DNA of 64,000 nt from Microthyrium microscopicum (GCA_010405405.1 MU004236.1:1556070-1620069), one strand, 5' to 3'; positions 1 to 12,065 are shown, counted from the stretch's first letter. Made by a program: numbers and translations. The notes: a model not told the origin generated them from the letters alone.

Positions 1-1075
1 ATAAAAGAAGTAAGTACCGTACTTCTAAATGGTATCTTGCGAGAAAACGAGAAAACGAGGAACCAAAATGAGCGGATATCGCAATAGTGGGATAATTTTG
101 CTGGCCAAACTGGCGAGGTTCGACACAGTTTCTTGGGCGAAATCCATTAACTTCTGTCAGTGTTGAGGCCAACAACTTTGATGGACGCGGCTTCATGGTG
201 TGCTTGACGCTTTGCAACAATATAAGGCAGCTCTGGAATCGCAGTCTACTGGTGCAGCTATTTGAGCCCGAAACCTTGTTCAAACTGCTCTCTGCCGGCA
301 TGTCGCTCCCGTCTATCTGTCAAAATAGCGACGGGACACCGAAAGAATAGAACTCTTGAACCTAGAATCTATGGAAGTACGTAGGACATAGTATGATCGA
401 AGCCTAGACGACTGGTCGGCCAATAGGTCTCCTGTGTATCAGAGACTTGGCCAGCACATCCTAGTCCTACAAGGCTGAGACCTGAGAGTAGCGGAATAAA
501 GGGAGGATATCCGTCCACAGATGATCGGGAAGGTTTATCAGCCAGGTTCTTTGATTAGCAGTCGGACTTTCGCTCTCCTCCAACAAACTTGGTCTATTGT
601 GCAATAACCGAACATATTTGGTAAGTCGAAGGACTCCGAATGATCTCGGAAAAAACCTTGTTATAGGATTCAGGTACAAATGAAGATATTTCAGATGTCC
701 ATGCCTCCGGGGCTGAGTTATATTGAGAAATTCTCGGGCCGCGATAGCGTCCAAGTTTCACAAAGAGCTATTCCAGGAGGGTAGCCATGGCTCTGGATTT
801 TCCTTTGGTCACCACTAGCTTAGATATTGCCTGTATATATTATCTTGGAAGCTCAACAGGGTAGCTCGTTGCTTGAGAAGAAGCAACTTGTAGTTCATTG
901 ATGTCACAGCAGGACCCCAGTGCATTCAAAGGTTTAGTACTTCCCGCCTCGACATTGTGATGCACAATGATAGCATATCATCGCTCGACTCGCGCCTTAC
1001 CAGTGTCAAGAAGGACATATGTAGTTGCGGGCGGCAACCCTTTTGCTCTTTTCACTCAAGAGGACTGCGTACATT
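1..1075. other. No confident gene; possible F-box/LRR-like gene fragment at 467-754 (-)
   Basis: I see no complete gene here. A minus-strand frame at 467-754 reads as fairly protein-like (Leu-rich, containing LPDHLWTDILPLF) and vaguely recalls fungal F-box proteins. It has no ATG-initiated start in frame and a stop close upstream, so it is at most an exon or fragment. The remainder is upstream sequence for the plus-strand gene that begins at 1076. Confidence 0.2.
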
Positions 1076-2681
1076 ATGAGCAGTCCGGAAATTCCTTTAC
1101 CAGCTAAGATATCGAAGGTTAGCCTGTACGTGACGACATGGACACTCTTTGCAGCTGCTACGGCGTTTTTCGTCTCCAGGCTGGCTATTAGGATCAAATT
1201 TACTGGAAGTCTATGGGTTGATGACCTCTTGGCTGGATTTGCTCTGGTTCTGCTGCTGGTCAACGCGCTTCTAATCACAGTCATGGCGGACGATATGTAT
1301 GCTACGCTGGCTCTCTCAAATCTTGTCGGGTTAGGTGCTCTCAACAAGCAGAAAGACTTCTATGATACGGTTTCAACCTACATGAAACTGCAATTCACAG
1401 AGATGGTGGTTTTCTGGACGTGTTTGTGGTAAGATTAACTCCTGGATGCCATGCTATTCTTGACCCCAGACTACCTTCAGTTTCTGATGATTACATACTG
1501 ATCAAGCTCAGGATGGTCAAAGCTAGTTTCTTGTCTTTCTTTATACGGCTCACAACTGGACTGCCATTGTACCGAAGGATATGGTATGCAACAGTGGTTC
1601 TTACTTCTGCTGGCTATATCGCGGCAATGATCACATATCCGCTCTCATGCTCCTCATTCGTACCAAGTGAGTTCCCGATTGGAGAGCAACCACGTTCGAG
1701 CCAATTCCAGGGACTAACGTGAATAGTGGAATGCGAAAATGATAGAAGCGTAAGGCTGTCATTACTATCACTGCGGGTTAGTACCGCCCTAGATATCGCC
1801 TCAGACCTGGCCATAATATGTCTCCCGATGTCTCTCGCATTCAAAGGTATATTCCATATCACCACTGGAAGAACCATAGTAACTGTCGTACAGTGCGTCT
1901 ACCCCTTCGTTCAAAATTCGCCCTCGCTGGAATATTCTCCATCGGCTTTCTCATCGTCGCCATGGCCATGGTCCGCATCATAATAACGAACAACGACATC
2001 GGCAAACGACCAGAAGTCTCCTGGCTCAATCTCTGGAACGCAGTTGAAGCTTCCACAGCCGTAATCATCGTCAGCCTCGCCTCCTTCAAACACTTATTTA
2101 GCGGAGGAATACAAAGTGGGTCAGAGGAAAACCACCGGTTCAAAAATCGACCCTGGAACCCGTCAGAGTCCACATCAGGCCAAAAGAGCGAGAAATTGAC
2201 CAGCGATCATTCAGTGACTTACAGACGAAGCTCATGGGCCAGTGAAGCCATGGCCGCCATGCCACGAGTACATATGCGACCCGGTAAACGCGGCCCACAG
2301 ACGAGCGTCACTACAATCCCATTGTCGGAAAGAGGCACGAATGGTTGGAGGAAGAAGTATGGGGAGATTGTGGTGACAAAGTATTATACAAGACAGACCT
2401 ATTACGATGGCATGAGCTGACAACCATACAGCGAGTTTGACCAGAGAACGGCTGACAGTGACAGTCTGCTCGAGCCCCCAGACAATCAGCAGATGTCGTT
2501 TTTCCACGACGCAAGCACAGCCTCGCCCCGAAGCGTGAGCCCAATAACTCATCGACGGCCATCTATATCCAGTTCACGAACATCCAGCGAGCGCATACTT
2601 CCTTTACAACAAACGACGCCGGCGGCAGGAAGGCTGACGCCGCAACAGCGGTTAGGTCCGAAACTTATTTTCACTGACTAG
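1076..2681 (+). CDS. PTH11-like/rhodopsin-domain integral membrane protein
   Basis: A predicted multi-pass plasma-membrane protein of 454 aa in the fungal PTH11-like (GPCR-like, 'rhodopsin domain') family. Members are linked to surface sensing in plant pathogens, but most are uncharacterised. I join five exons with introns at 1429-1511, 1667-1726, 1847-1893 and 2381-2431; every junction keeps frame and has GT-AG ends. About seven hydrophobic segments fill the first ~300 residues. Family-typical stretches are MVKASFLSFFIRL, LDIASDLAIICLPMSLAF and FALAGIFSIGFLIVAMAMVR. The C-terminal ~150 residues are hydrophilic and Ser/Thr/Arg-rich, as expected of a cytoplasmic tail. The ATG at 1076 is the first in frame. 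The gene converges on the aminotransferase gene, with only 113 bp between the stop codons. The ligand and role are not inferable. Confidence 0.75.
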
Positions 2682-2794
2682 TTCTTCCCCCCAAGGACGA
2701 AATTACGTTATTGAGTCTGCGCACTGATTTCGCCATAGCACCATCTGTATATACACTCACGCATGATATCCCAATACTAGATTCTATTTCTCTA

Positions 2795-4327
2795 TTAGTC
2801 TATGTACTTTTTCAATCCTCTCAGCCTTTCCTTCGCAGTCTCCAGTACCTCATCATCCTTACATACCGCAAACCGTAGATAATCTTCCACGATATGCGCA
2901 TTCTGCGGCGTAAAGAACTCCGTCGGTGGAATCGCCGCCACACCCAGCTCCATAATCAAGAACCACGCAAGTTTGAAATCACGCGGTCGGTTCGCTACAT
3001 GTGACGGGAATTCATAGCTCTCTGGCAGCTTGACGCGGCTCATATTGACGAGCACAAAGTAGCCGCCCTCAGGATCAGAGTACTGATGCAGAATTAGCCA
3101 TCGCGCTGCGAGAAGGGAGAGTTGTGAGTGCTGGTGAGATGTAAGCTTACCGGAAGACCCAACTCATCCCATATCTTGTTGAAACTATCCATCTTCCCCT
3201 TCATCTCCCTCTTACTTTCCTCCCAAAAGCCATTCTCCTCCGCCTCCTCTAGCCCAATCGCCGTCGCTTCCTGTAGCGGGCTCACACTACTATAACAGAT
3301 CCTCGTATGCGCTGCACTAGCATATTTGATCAACTCCTTTGGCCCAATCAGCCAGCCCACCCGCCATCCCGTGCAATAAAAGATCTTGCCACCACTGCCC
3401 ACCGTGATCGTCAACGCCGCAATCTCAGGACTTATTGTCGCGATGCGCGTGAAGGGAACATAGTAGAGACGGTCATAGACTTCGTCGCTGAGGATAATGA
3501 TACTGTGTTTGACGCATATTTCGCCAATGGCGGTGAGTTCGGACCGCGAAAAGACTTTGCCGATGGGATTATGAGGGCTGTTTATAACGACCATTTTTGT
3601 GCGCGGGGAGATGGCTGCTTCAAAGGCGGCAATGTCAAAGGACCATTCTGCTGCGCTGGATGTTTTGGTGGCGCCTGACGCGGGTGGATGCATGGGGACG
3701 TAGACGACTTTTCCACCAGGCATTTCGATATTGGAGATGTATTGGTCAAAGAACGGCTCAAAGACAATTACTTCATCACCTTGTTCTAGGAATGCCATGA
3801 ATGCGCTCAACATGCCCTCGTTTGCGCCAGTGGTCACGACGACGTCCGTCTCTGGGTCGAGCGTGCGGCCAAAGAAGGGGCTGTAGGCATTGGCGAGTGC
3901 TTTGCGGAGACGCGGACGGCCTTTGGTGGGTGAGTATTGGTTGCATTCGACGCGGTCAAGGGCAGATTTGGCGGCGTCAGTGACAAATTTGGGTGGGTTA
4001 TAGCCGAAGAAGCCTTGGCCCATGTTGACGATGGGTTGGATTGGGGAAGCGGCGGCTGCTTCGTTGATTATACTCCTATAATATGTTAGAATGATATGCC
4101 ATAATGGGTACTATATAAAAGCATTATCGTGAGTCTTACCAGACATCTTGTTGCTGAGTAGCAACTCTCGCCGCTGGGCGAACAGGAGCAGGCGCCATGG
4201 AATTGGAACTGAAATCTCTACGAAACCGAGTAATTGGATTATGAACAAATGGAGATGTAGATGGTGTGCTTGTTCTGATATGCTTTCTGAGAGTCACAGT
4301 CAGCCTGGTTATCGCCGCTCTTGTCAT
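2795..4327 (-). CDS. BNA3: Kynurenine aminotransferase (Bna3-like, PLP-dependent class I)
   Basis: A 466-aa fold-type I aminotransferase, best match Bna3/kynurenine-oxoglutarate transaminase, which converts kynurenine to kynurenic acid. Three exons; introns 4076-4139 and 3083-3150, in frame. Visible motifs are the NSPHNPIGKV substrate/PLP loop (Asn ~232), SDEVYDRL (Asp ~260, Tyr ~263), the Schiff-base Lys ~293 in SGGKIFYCTGWRVGW, and Arg ~302. The N-terminus is rich in Arg, Ser and Thr with few acids, like a mitochondrial presequence. A second in-frame ATG at 4198 (MAPAPVRP) would give a form lacking it, so dual mitochondrial/cytosolic targeting by alternative starts is plausible (inference). 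Cysteine-conjugate beta-lyase is the usual alternative name in this family. Confidence 0.85.
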
Positions 4328-4780
4328 TCCCGCCCGGTATCGGTCTCACAACCACTGTTAAGGAATCTTGTTTCTGGTACAATTAATCAGCCTGGCCTCC
4401 TGGAGAAATTTGATGCATTAGTCCATGAATAATCTCCAGTCAAGAGTAGCTAATTGCGCAATTGGTCCAATGAAGTTGAGATATCTCGGCATACCGAGTG
4501 CAAATGACGCAACTCGGTTAATCGGCAAGCCGAGCAGGTATGCGATACGCGTTTGCGTATAGGGGTTGAAGAGTCACAACAAGGTCTGGACATGTCATGA
4601 TTGCAAGATAGGGACTGCTTAGAGCTTAGCTTTCATATTCAAGCTACGGACGCTATGTCCAGATGCTGAGGATGGACCATCAGATAAATCAAATCGGGTA
4701 TATGGCAGGTGAAATCGAATCCAGACCTCCTCTCAAACCATATGCGCACGTAAACATACTCAGATTTCCATCCCTAGCGT
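4328..4780 (-). promoter_or_regulatory. BNA3 upstream region with paired CTCGG/CCGAG palindromes
   Basis: This is the 453-bp gap between the BNA3 start (transcribed leftward) and the RXT3 stop. It holds two inverted CTCGG...CCGAG pairs: 4485-4489 with 4494-4498 (spacer 4) and 4513-4517 with 4530-4534 (spacer 12). The first contains CGG-N4-CCG, the geometry that Zn(II)2Cys6 activators bind as dimers. Assigning them to BNA3 control is inference from position. No gene is seen in this gap. Confidence 0.4.
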
Positions 4781-7700
4781 CTAAGCAGTTGATTGAATAG
4801 CAGGTGATCCAATCTCAAGTCCGTTAGACCTAATCCTTTTTGACAGAAATTCATTTGATGGCGCGTCGTGCTCCACCACCCTCTTCTTGCTGCCTTTGCC
4901 GTTTTTGAATCGACCAAAGCCCTCGTCTACCCAATCTACAGCGAGGATCATGAAGCTACGCCCATCGTGGTTGTTACCCCAATGACGACTTTTGAGCCCA
5001 AAGCGTACCGAAGATGAATAGTCGACTAGTGGTGGCAACACCAGAATTGTAATGTGGCAATCAAGTCCTTTGGGCGGCACTGGCGGGCTTTCCAGTGGCT
5101 TGGTCAGCTCCTTGACTACCGGCGCATCTGCAGGAGGAGCGGGTGGGATGTCTAGCAGGCTTTCGTCCACGTCCGATGGCCATGCGCCACGGATCCAGCC
5201 GCCATGAATGGCAGCTAGCAAAGGATCGGAGTCATCTGTGTGGAGTTCAGAGCCGTACAGGTAGCGATCATGTTGAAGCTTGATACGCATATCATCAATC
5301 AAGTACTCGCGAGGAACACGGATTGTGTATGTACAATTATCGTCTTCATCGCTAAATCGACGTGGAGGTTCCCATTGCATATAGTAGCCATCACGGTCGT
5401 TCAACGCAACACTGGCGAAAGGTGGTGCTTTGAATCTGACTTGATATAAGGCGTTGCCCAAGTGGTTCCGCGGCTTCTCCGCAGCGCGCTTGAGGACTGA
5501 AGTCGAGTCGATAGAGAGAACTGGCTTGGGGATCGGAGGAGGAAGTGGAACTGAGGCTTGCGGTTGACCAAAATTAGTGCTTCTTGTAGCGGTGGGAGAT
5601 TCGTCATCAAACCGCTGGTCGAGGACTTGCTGGTGGAGCCTGAGCTTGTTAGTACCAATAGATCCAGTCATGACTTTTGTGATACTCACGTTTGTCTTGC
5701 GCGTTTACCACCTCTTCCACCAGAGCCAAGCGGCGTTCGTCTTCCATCCTCGTCTTCCATCCTGCCTCTGGGACCTCCCCTGCCACCTCTTGATCCAGCT
5801 CTTGACATCTTAGCACCATCATTATCGCTAAGAGTGATTGGCGCATTGTCCCTGGGGCCTTGGGGTACTGGGCTTTGTCTGGATGGTGTTAAACTACCTA
5901 CACCACCCAAACCACTTCCTAATCCCTGAAATATCCGACCAAACTCGCTTTTGATGCTTGGATCTTGTCCAGGGCCATCATATCTAGCCTGCGCACCCTT
6001 GACAGCTTGCGGTAACGGTGAGGCTCTACCTCGTTTATTCGGGTCCGATGAAATGCCCAAGAATGAGCGTGAAGCCTGCATCTCTTCTCCACTCTGTCGA
6101 CGCTGGGGAGGCTCGGTTCCTGGTCGCATCTCGAGACCAACAGGAGGTCTTCCGTCACGACGCTGCTCATGTTCGTACAATGGACGATTGAAAGCATGCA
6201 TTGATTCGGCAGTGTATTGTTCCTGTGCCGGCCTTGTAGGATCATAGGGCTGAGGGTGACTTCGTGGTGCTTCCGGGACTGGCGCAGACGTCGGAGGCTG
6301 CGTATAATACTGTCCACGGAAGCCTGTTCGCATTGGACCACTTGGTTCTTCCTTCTTGGGTTGTCCATATCCACGTCTTGACTCCTCTCGCAATGGATCC
6401 TGGCCCATCAAGTTTCTTCGAAGAAGATTGTTGTCATCTTGTGGTCGACTGACTGGCTGATATGATTGCAACCCCAATGGCTGAGCCGAAATCGGTCGGT
6501 CCCCTGGCATCATAACAGCACCTCGATCCGAGTATGGTCCCTGTGGTGGAGGCCCTTCTTGACTAGGATTTCTTTGCATGATGTTGCCTCCAAATGGTGG
6601 TGGTCTAGGACCTACTGTTTGATCGTGATATTCCTGATTACGGGGCATGCCAAATGGACTAGGTTGACTCGGCGGTCGTGGTGGACCCCTATCATCACCT
6701 GGCCGTCCATCACGCACTTCTTGTGGGGAGCCGTGATACATTTGATGCCTTGGAGGAGTAGGATGCGAATGGTAGTTTGGTGTTGGATTTCGAGAATACT
6801 CTGGAGATTCTCTTTGTGGTGGACCCGGGACATAGTATTGCGGAGAAGAAGCAGAGCCATACTGTGGACCGTCTGGCATGCGAGAAGAAGGTGGCATTGT
6901 ATTCCTTTCAGGTGTTGCGGGTCTTCCCCATTGTCCACGCGACGCGGACGCGCTAGGCTGATGTCTTCGTGGAGAAGGTGGTCGCATATGGGTTGCAGTT
7001 TGCTGCGATGGCCCATGTTGTGATCGCGGAGGTTGAGGAGGCGCATCTCCAAGCAAAGATGATATAGACATGCCAGTGCCTTGCCGCGAACTGGATCCTA
7101 AGCTTGGAAGCTCTCTCGACGGAGTATAGGATGGGGGAGGTGGTGGTGGTGGGGGAGGTGGTTTAGACATTGGACGGACACCGTAAGATGGCTGAAAATT
7201 GTGCTGATCTTGTGAAGCTAAGTGCAATTAGTGGTAATATTACGAGTGAGTCGGATAGCTGCGTACGAGGTGCATAATATTTGGAAGGGCTATTGGCGCC
7301 TATGGAATTGCGCCTGGCGGGATCGTAAGAAAAGGGAGATTGATTAGATGCTGAAGATATAGGAGGAGGATGGTGAGCAGTTCGAGGAGAGCCTGCTTGA
7401 GGATTGTTGGCAGATGGACCTGTGTTGGAAGTAATCAGTATTGTATTGCGAACCGCGTGTATGCTCAGCAGCTAGGGGAGTTCCAGTTGCAAGTGGAGCC
7501 AAGCAAAGCTTCTCCTTCCATTCTGAGATCAATTCGGCGTTAGGCAGGAATGCTGAAGCCTCAGTCTCCCAAAAGTAAGGCCTTGGGCGACAAGGGGTAG
7601 AGATCATGGCGCTAACCGTATATAGAGTAGCGCGGGCAGGGCTGAGATTCTCCAGATCCACGCACGCTTTTGGATCCGAGCGTTCCTTCCTGCTGTCGTG

Positions 7701-8341
7701 TGTTTCAATTGCCGTGTTTGCTCGAGTCGACTCAAAATGATGCGCCCAGTCTCAGATAGGTTCCCGTTCACCAAAGCGACCAGTATCATGTATGTAGAGA
7801 CCCGATTTGCCCATTGTGCACCTTGCCGACTCGTGATGGCTTTACTGCAGGCAGGGAGCCGTCTAAGCTTTGCTGATGCTGATCGATATTTGGGTACCTC
7901 TAAGCGATTCCAGAAGACGACTCATCAACAAAGCTCAAAGAGCTTGCAGAACGGTTTGGTCTGGCAAATAACGGGATGCAAGTTCATGGGCCAGAGAAAT
8001 AAATATAAGTATAAAATCAGGTTTCACATACCTGAAGTTGCAGACCAGCCGCTACTGACTGATTCTCGCGAAGCATGACCCATTGCTGAGCCTTCTCGAC
8101 TCAACTGTGGCCCATAGCCTTCTTGTCGAGGTTGTTGTTGTGGGTTCGGGAAGAATGGATCAGGGGGACGACTTCGAAATGGATCGGAAAAGGGTATTTG
8201 CATGGGCTGATGCTGTTTGTTGGGTGGCTGCGGATAGTATGAAGGCTGCGCTGGCGGCGCACTCGATTGAGAGTAGGACATGGGAGGACGTTCTTGTAGA
8301 GGCGAGAAGTGAGGATTCGGAGGAGGTGGTGGTCGGTCCAT
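4781..8341 (-). CDS. RXT3: Histone deacetylase complex subunit Rxt3 (Rpd3L)
   Basis: A predicted 949-aa nuclear protein carrying an Rxt3 domain. In yeast Rxt3 belongs to the large Rpd3 histone deacetylase complex. Four exons: 8341-8032, 7419-7267, 7217-5690 and 5639-4781; introns 7420-8031 (612 bp, unusually long), 7218-7266 and 5640-5689. All junctions keep frame. The first ~660 residues are low-complexity, Pro/Gln/Arg/Gly-rich and contain a poly-Pro run. The C-terminal part has the family signature: CTYTIRVPREYLIDD, then YGSELHTDDSDPLLAAIHGG and a WIRGAWP block. A later LKSRHWGNNHDGRSF stretch also looks conserved. The first in-frame ATG (8341) gives MDRPPPPP. The family call rests on the C-terminal motifs; the disordered part would not identify it. 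Confidence 0.78.
7133..7162 (+). repeat. G-rich simple repeat encoding the Rxt3 poly-Pro run
   Basis: A run of GGGGGAGG/TGG units on the plus strand, antisense to a stretch of consecutive Pro codons in the RXT3 third exon. Four or more G-tracts in 30 bp give G-quadruplex potential on the non-transcribed plus strand. Length variation between strains would be expected. Confidence 0.6.
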
Positions 8342-9326
8342 GTTTGCGGAAGGAGGGAAAAATAGGTTATTAAGAAACAAAGCCTAGGTTGGGGACATGT
8401 CGAGATGTAATGGTGAAACAAGAGCTCAAAACACGGACGAGCAGTAGGCTGTATTGGTGCAGTGTCTCAAGGAGAAGTAGGCGCAAACAATAGCATTATA
8501 GAGTGGCAAGAGAAGTTTGTGGTGTCGGGCAGGGAAATAGTTGAGATTGGGGATCGAGGAGAGAAATGGTAGAGACGGTGAGGACTGAGGAGCATTTGCT
8601 TGAAAGGAACATTTGAAGAGTCCACTGGGACCAGCACAGAAGCACGACAGACAAGAGCCAACAACACACTGCACACTGCACACTGCACAGGCAGAAGGGG
8701 CCTGGCACAGGACAGACAGCAGACAGCAGACAGCTAGAACAGCGCAGGTCAAAGGCAACCAAAACCTTGTTGGCGATGCATCATGCTTGTTCCCTGCCAC
8801 AACAGTATTTCAGCGTGCACTAGTTGATTGTAATACGGGGGATTTGCTGTGCTCAGACGTCAGAAGCTCCTCAGTCAGGAACCCTTTTCCGTATGTATCA
8901 GCTTGGTTCCTGAGCAGATCCGACATGAGATACCATGAAATTTGCTATTTCTATACAATGGGTGGTAGCTGATAATATTGTGATATTGAAGAGTATTATG
9001 TACATCTCCGATTCGATTAAACAAGGAAGGAGCAAACGCACAGATGCGGAAAGAAACGGTGATGGTTCTTTCCTTTTCAACCTCGCTCTCTCCTCTCTAG
9101 GCCAGCCCAGGCCAGGATCATGGATGGCACGATAGAGACAGGGATGCCTCATCTTGAACCTCCGTCTAGTCTTGGCAGTCTAACCCACCTCTGACGTAAA
9201 TTGGCATGTGCTCCCATCCCTACCCCATGTGCTCTTTCCTCAACACCAAATGTATGGTTCCCTATACACATGGCCATGTATGATACTTATATCGTGTATA
9301 TAGAAATCATGTAGCATAATACCGAC
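8342..9326. promoter_or_regulatory. Divergent RXT3/BTN1 promoter region with microsatellites
   Basis: A 985-bp intergenic region between two divergently transcribed genes. It holds two short tandem arrays: CACTGCA units at about 8665-8689 and CAGACAG units at about 8713-8734. Minus-strand open frames around 8426-8800 are pyrimidine-biased and show no protein-like features, so I take the region as promoter and 5' leader. No TATA box stands out. Confidence 0.4.
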
Positions 9327-10785
9327 ATGCTCCCTATGCCATTCTCCCCCTCTTCTTCCTGGCCCGCCTACAAGGCTCGTCTAAAGTCTCTCTTTGATGG
9401 CATTGACTCGAGAGTCTTCACTGCATTCTGGTTCTTTGGTACGCTCTCTCATCATACATTTCTCAGCGACATGCGCAAACTAGAGCATAAGCCCGCTGAC
9501 TTATGATACAGGTCTGATCAACAATGTCCTCTACGTGATCATCCTCTCCGCCGCTCTCGATCTCGTTGGCCCTTCAATCCCCAAATCTCTCGTCCTCCTC
9601 GCCGACGTACTCCCCTCATTGATCACCAAGCTCGTTGCGCCATACCTTCTCCATCTTATACCGTACAATGTCCGCATATTTGGTCTCGTCGTTGCTCCCG
9701 CCAGCTGTGGCATGCTGCTTATCGCTCTGTCGCCTGGCGGAACAGCGGCTGTGCCGGACACTAGAACATCCACCATCGCCATGAAGCTATTTGGCGTAAT
9801 GCTAGCAAGCTTCGCATCAGGAGCCGGCGAACTGACATTCCTCGGCTTAATGCACTACTACGGGCGCTGGTCACTCGCAGCCTGGGGAAGCGGCACAGGA
9901 GCTGCTGGATTAGTCGGCGCATCAGCATACGTCGTAACAACGACCTGGATTGGCCTCAGCGTACGAACCAGTCTCCTCACATTCGCAACACTTCCCCTCC
10001 TCCTGATCATATTCTGGGTCTTCGTCCTTCCCAAAGAGGCTCTAAATACCAAAACAATCAGCGGCTTCAGCACAATCGCACCCCAAGAACGCGAGACCGC
10101 ATCGGAGCACTACCACCGCGAAGACGATGATCTCGACGACTCCATCACCGACCTCAACTCCTCCTCTGCCGCTCTCATAGCAACAGAAGCTCAATCCCTC
10201 TACCACACCACCACACAAACAACACACCCCTCATTCACCCAAAACCTCGCCCGCGTCCGCCGTCTGATAATCCCCTACATGGCACCCCTCTTCCTCGTCT
10301 ACCTCTCCGAATATCTCATCAACCAAGCAGTCTCCCCCACCCTCCTCTTCCCCCTCCCCAGCACCCCTTTCAAATCCTATCGCGAATTCTACCCCGTGTA
10401 CGCCGCAATTTATCAAACGGGCGTCTTCCTCAGCCGGACCTCCATCGCCTTCTTCCACATCCGCCATCTCTACGTTCCCTCGTTTCTCCAATTCGGCAAT
10501 CTAGCGCTTTTGAGTGCGCACGCAATGTTTGACTTTTTGCCGAGTGTGTGGGTGGTGTGGATGGTGATCTTTTGGGAGGGCTTGTTAGGTGGCTTGGTGT
10601 ATGTTAGTACGTTTGCGGCCATTACGGAGGGCGTGAGACTGGAGGATAGGGAGTTTAGTTTGAGTGCGGCGAGTGTGAGTGATAGTGCGGGGATTACGGT
10701 GGCGGGATTGTTGGGGTTGGGGTTTGAGAGTGCGTTGTGTCGATATCAGGTTGCGCATGGGAGGGATTATTGTAGGAAGTTGTAG
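9327..10785 (+). CDS. BTN1: Battenin/CLN3 homolog (vacuolar membrane protein Btn1)
   Basis: A 461-aa polytopic membrane protein of the CLN3/battenin family, the fungal homolog of the human Batten disease protein; it acts at the vacuole/lysosome in pH and amino-acid homeostasis. Two exons, 9327-9438 and 9512-10785, joined across a GT-AG intron (9439-9511). Recognisable blocks are VFTAFWFFGLINNVLYVIIL near residue 35, SGAGELTFLGLMHYYGRWSL near residue 130, and the C-terminal SAASVSDSAGITVAGLLGL. About ten hydrophobic segments are visible. An acidic cytosolic loop at ~190-240 (DDDLDDSITDL) and a central NQAVSPTLLFPL segment also fit the family, whose usual length is 400-460 aa. Confidence 0.93.
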
Positions 10786-11050
10786 GATGGGACGGGACAT
10801 TTTGATACCAGCATTCTAGCAAATAGCGAAGCTTTGGAGGCGTTGTATATATTGCGTTTCAGAGTCAATGAATAGACAATCTTCACATCATATGCAATAG
10901 GCGAATTGGTCCATAGCTTGTTTTCATTGTTCAATATCTCCCATTACACGCTTGAGCCCAATCCGCTCAGTCAATCGTTAGAACCTCCGCAACTCTTCGC
11001 CAGTACCCAGAACATCATACAAAGTCTCCCAGCCACACCATCAGACCACT

Positions 11051-11860
11051 TCACCAACCCTCAATCTTCTCCTCATCACCAATCGGCTCCTCCGGCAAGG
11101 CTCGCTCAAAATCATCCGGCATATGATCCGCCGATTCCACCCACCTACTAACCTTCTCCCCAGTCTTCCAGCTCGTGTACGTAAACGAGCAAGGAAATCG
11201 ATATTCATTACGGTCTCCCCAGTACACCCGACTGTCACGCACCGCCGCCTCGTCCCACTCGTGTTCGCCCAACAGACGATCCCAACGACCAAGGTTTGCA
11301 TCCCAGTGCAGTTGGCAGCATTGCTGACAGTTTGGGTAGCATCCGATGTGGTAACATCCATAGGGGTAGTAGAATTGCTCCAAGGTGGCCGCGGCTGGGC
11401 TGAATTCGCGCGGAGGGCACATGTTTACGCCAGGCAAAGGGGGTGGGTCGTGGTAGAGACCATGCATTGCGTCGTATCTCATTTGTGGTCCAGTTGGGAG
11501 AGCATATGTTCGATTGAAATTGCTACGTCGATAGGCGCCAATTCGGCGGCTGCTGGTAGCTGAGTGGTTGCTTCTGGTCTGTGTTCTCCCTGCTCGAATG
11601 CTTCCGTTGGCGCGGCCGTTGGGGTTGATATAGGGTGCTGCATTCAGATCGGGGCCTCTGGGAGCTTGTTGGGAGCTGAGGTTGACGCGCTGAAGGTTAT
11701 CAGCAATCGGGTTGTTTGTTGTAGCAGAGAGTGTATCGGCCATGGTGATGCTCTGGGTCTTTACAGAAACAGAAGATGTGTTCTGATGTTGAGAGTTGGA
11801 GGGGAAGGTTGAATTGGTATAAAAAGTGTGCGCTGAAGCTGGCGGTGTTGCCATACGCAT
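11051..11860 (-). CDS. Hypothetical protein with Cys-rich central segment
   Basis: A single-exon gene of up to 269 aa that I do not recognise. The first ~110 residues are low-complexity (Ser, Asn, Thr, Gln). The C-terminal half looks folded: Tyr/Pro-rich, then a Cys cluster with the pattern CYHIGCYPNCQQCCQLHW, then Trp-rich sequence ending in acidic residues. The Cys spacing could bind metal, but no known zinc-finger signature fits. ATGs at 11860, 11854 and 11743 (MADTLSATTN) are all possible starts; the last removes a poorly structured leader. Coding is supported by the long frame and the non-random composition. Confidence 0.6.
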   Translation of the reverse strand: MRMATPPASAHTFYTNSTFPSNSQHQNTSSVSVKTQSITMADTLSATTNNPIADNLQRVNLSSQQAPRGPDLNAAPYINPNGRANGSIRAGRTQTRSNHSATSSRRIGAYRRSNFNRTYALPTGPQMRYDAMHGLYHDPPPLPGVNMCPPREFSPAAATLEQFYYPYGCYHIGCYPNCQQCCQLHWDANLGRWDRLLGEHEWDEAAVRDSRVYWGDRNEYRFPCSFTYTSWKTGEKVSRWVESADHMPDDFERALPEEPIGDEEKIEGW

Positions 11861-12065
11861 TGGGCGTTCCTGCCTACTGTATCTGACTGCGTGCGCCTGA
11901 CCATCGCTCCTGCCGCCTGTTACAAGTGAGTGTAGTCAGGAATTTTTCTAGACTTGTAGCGTCAATAATAAACAAATTGAAAAAATAGTAGAAAGTTAGA
12001 CAAATGATCTTCTATTCATCAGCTTTTCCCCCTCTGCTGGCATCAAACATGTACCAAAACTATAT

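Noticed and set aside
6466-7023. A 185-aa open frame on the plus strand
   Set aside because: It lies antisense to the RXT3 low-complexity exon; its Trp/Arg-rich composition mirrors Pro/Gln codons on the real strand.
7604-7789. Possible extra exon inside the long RXT3 intron
   Set aside because: The join 8032/7419 already keeps frame and gives low-complexity sequence continuous in style; the inner frame looks unrelated.
8426-8800. Cys/Leu-rich minus-strand frames (124 aa and shorter) upstream of RXT3
   Set aside because: Composition follows the pyrimidine-rich leader and the CACTGCA/CAGACAG microsatellites; three overlapping frames are equally open.
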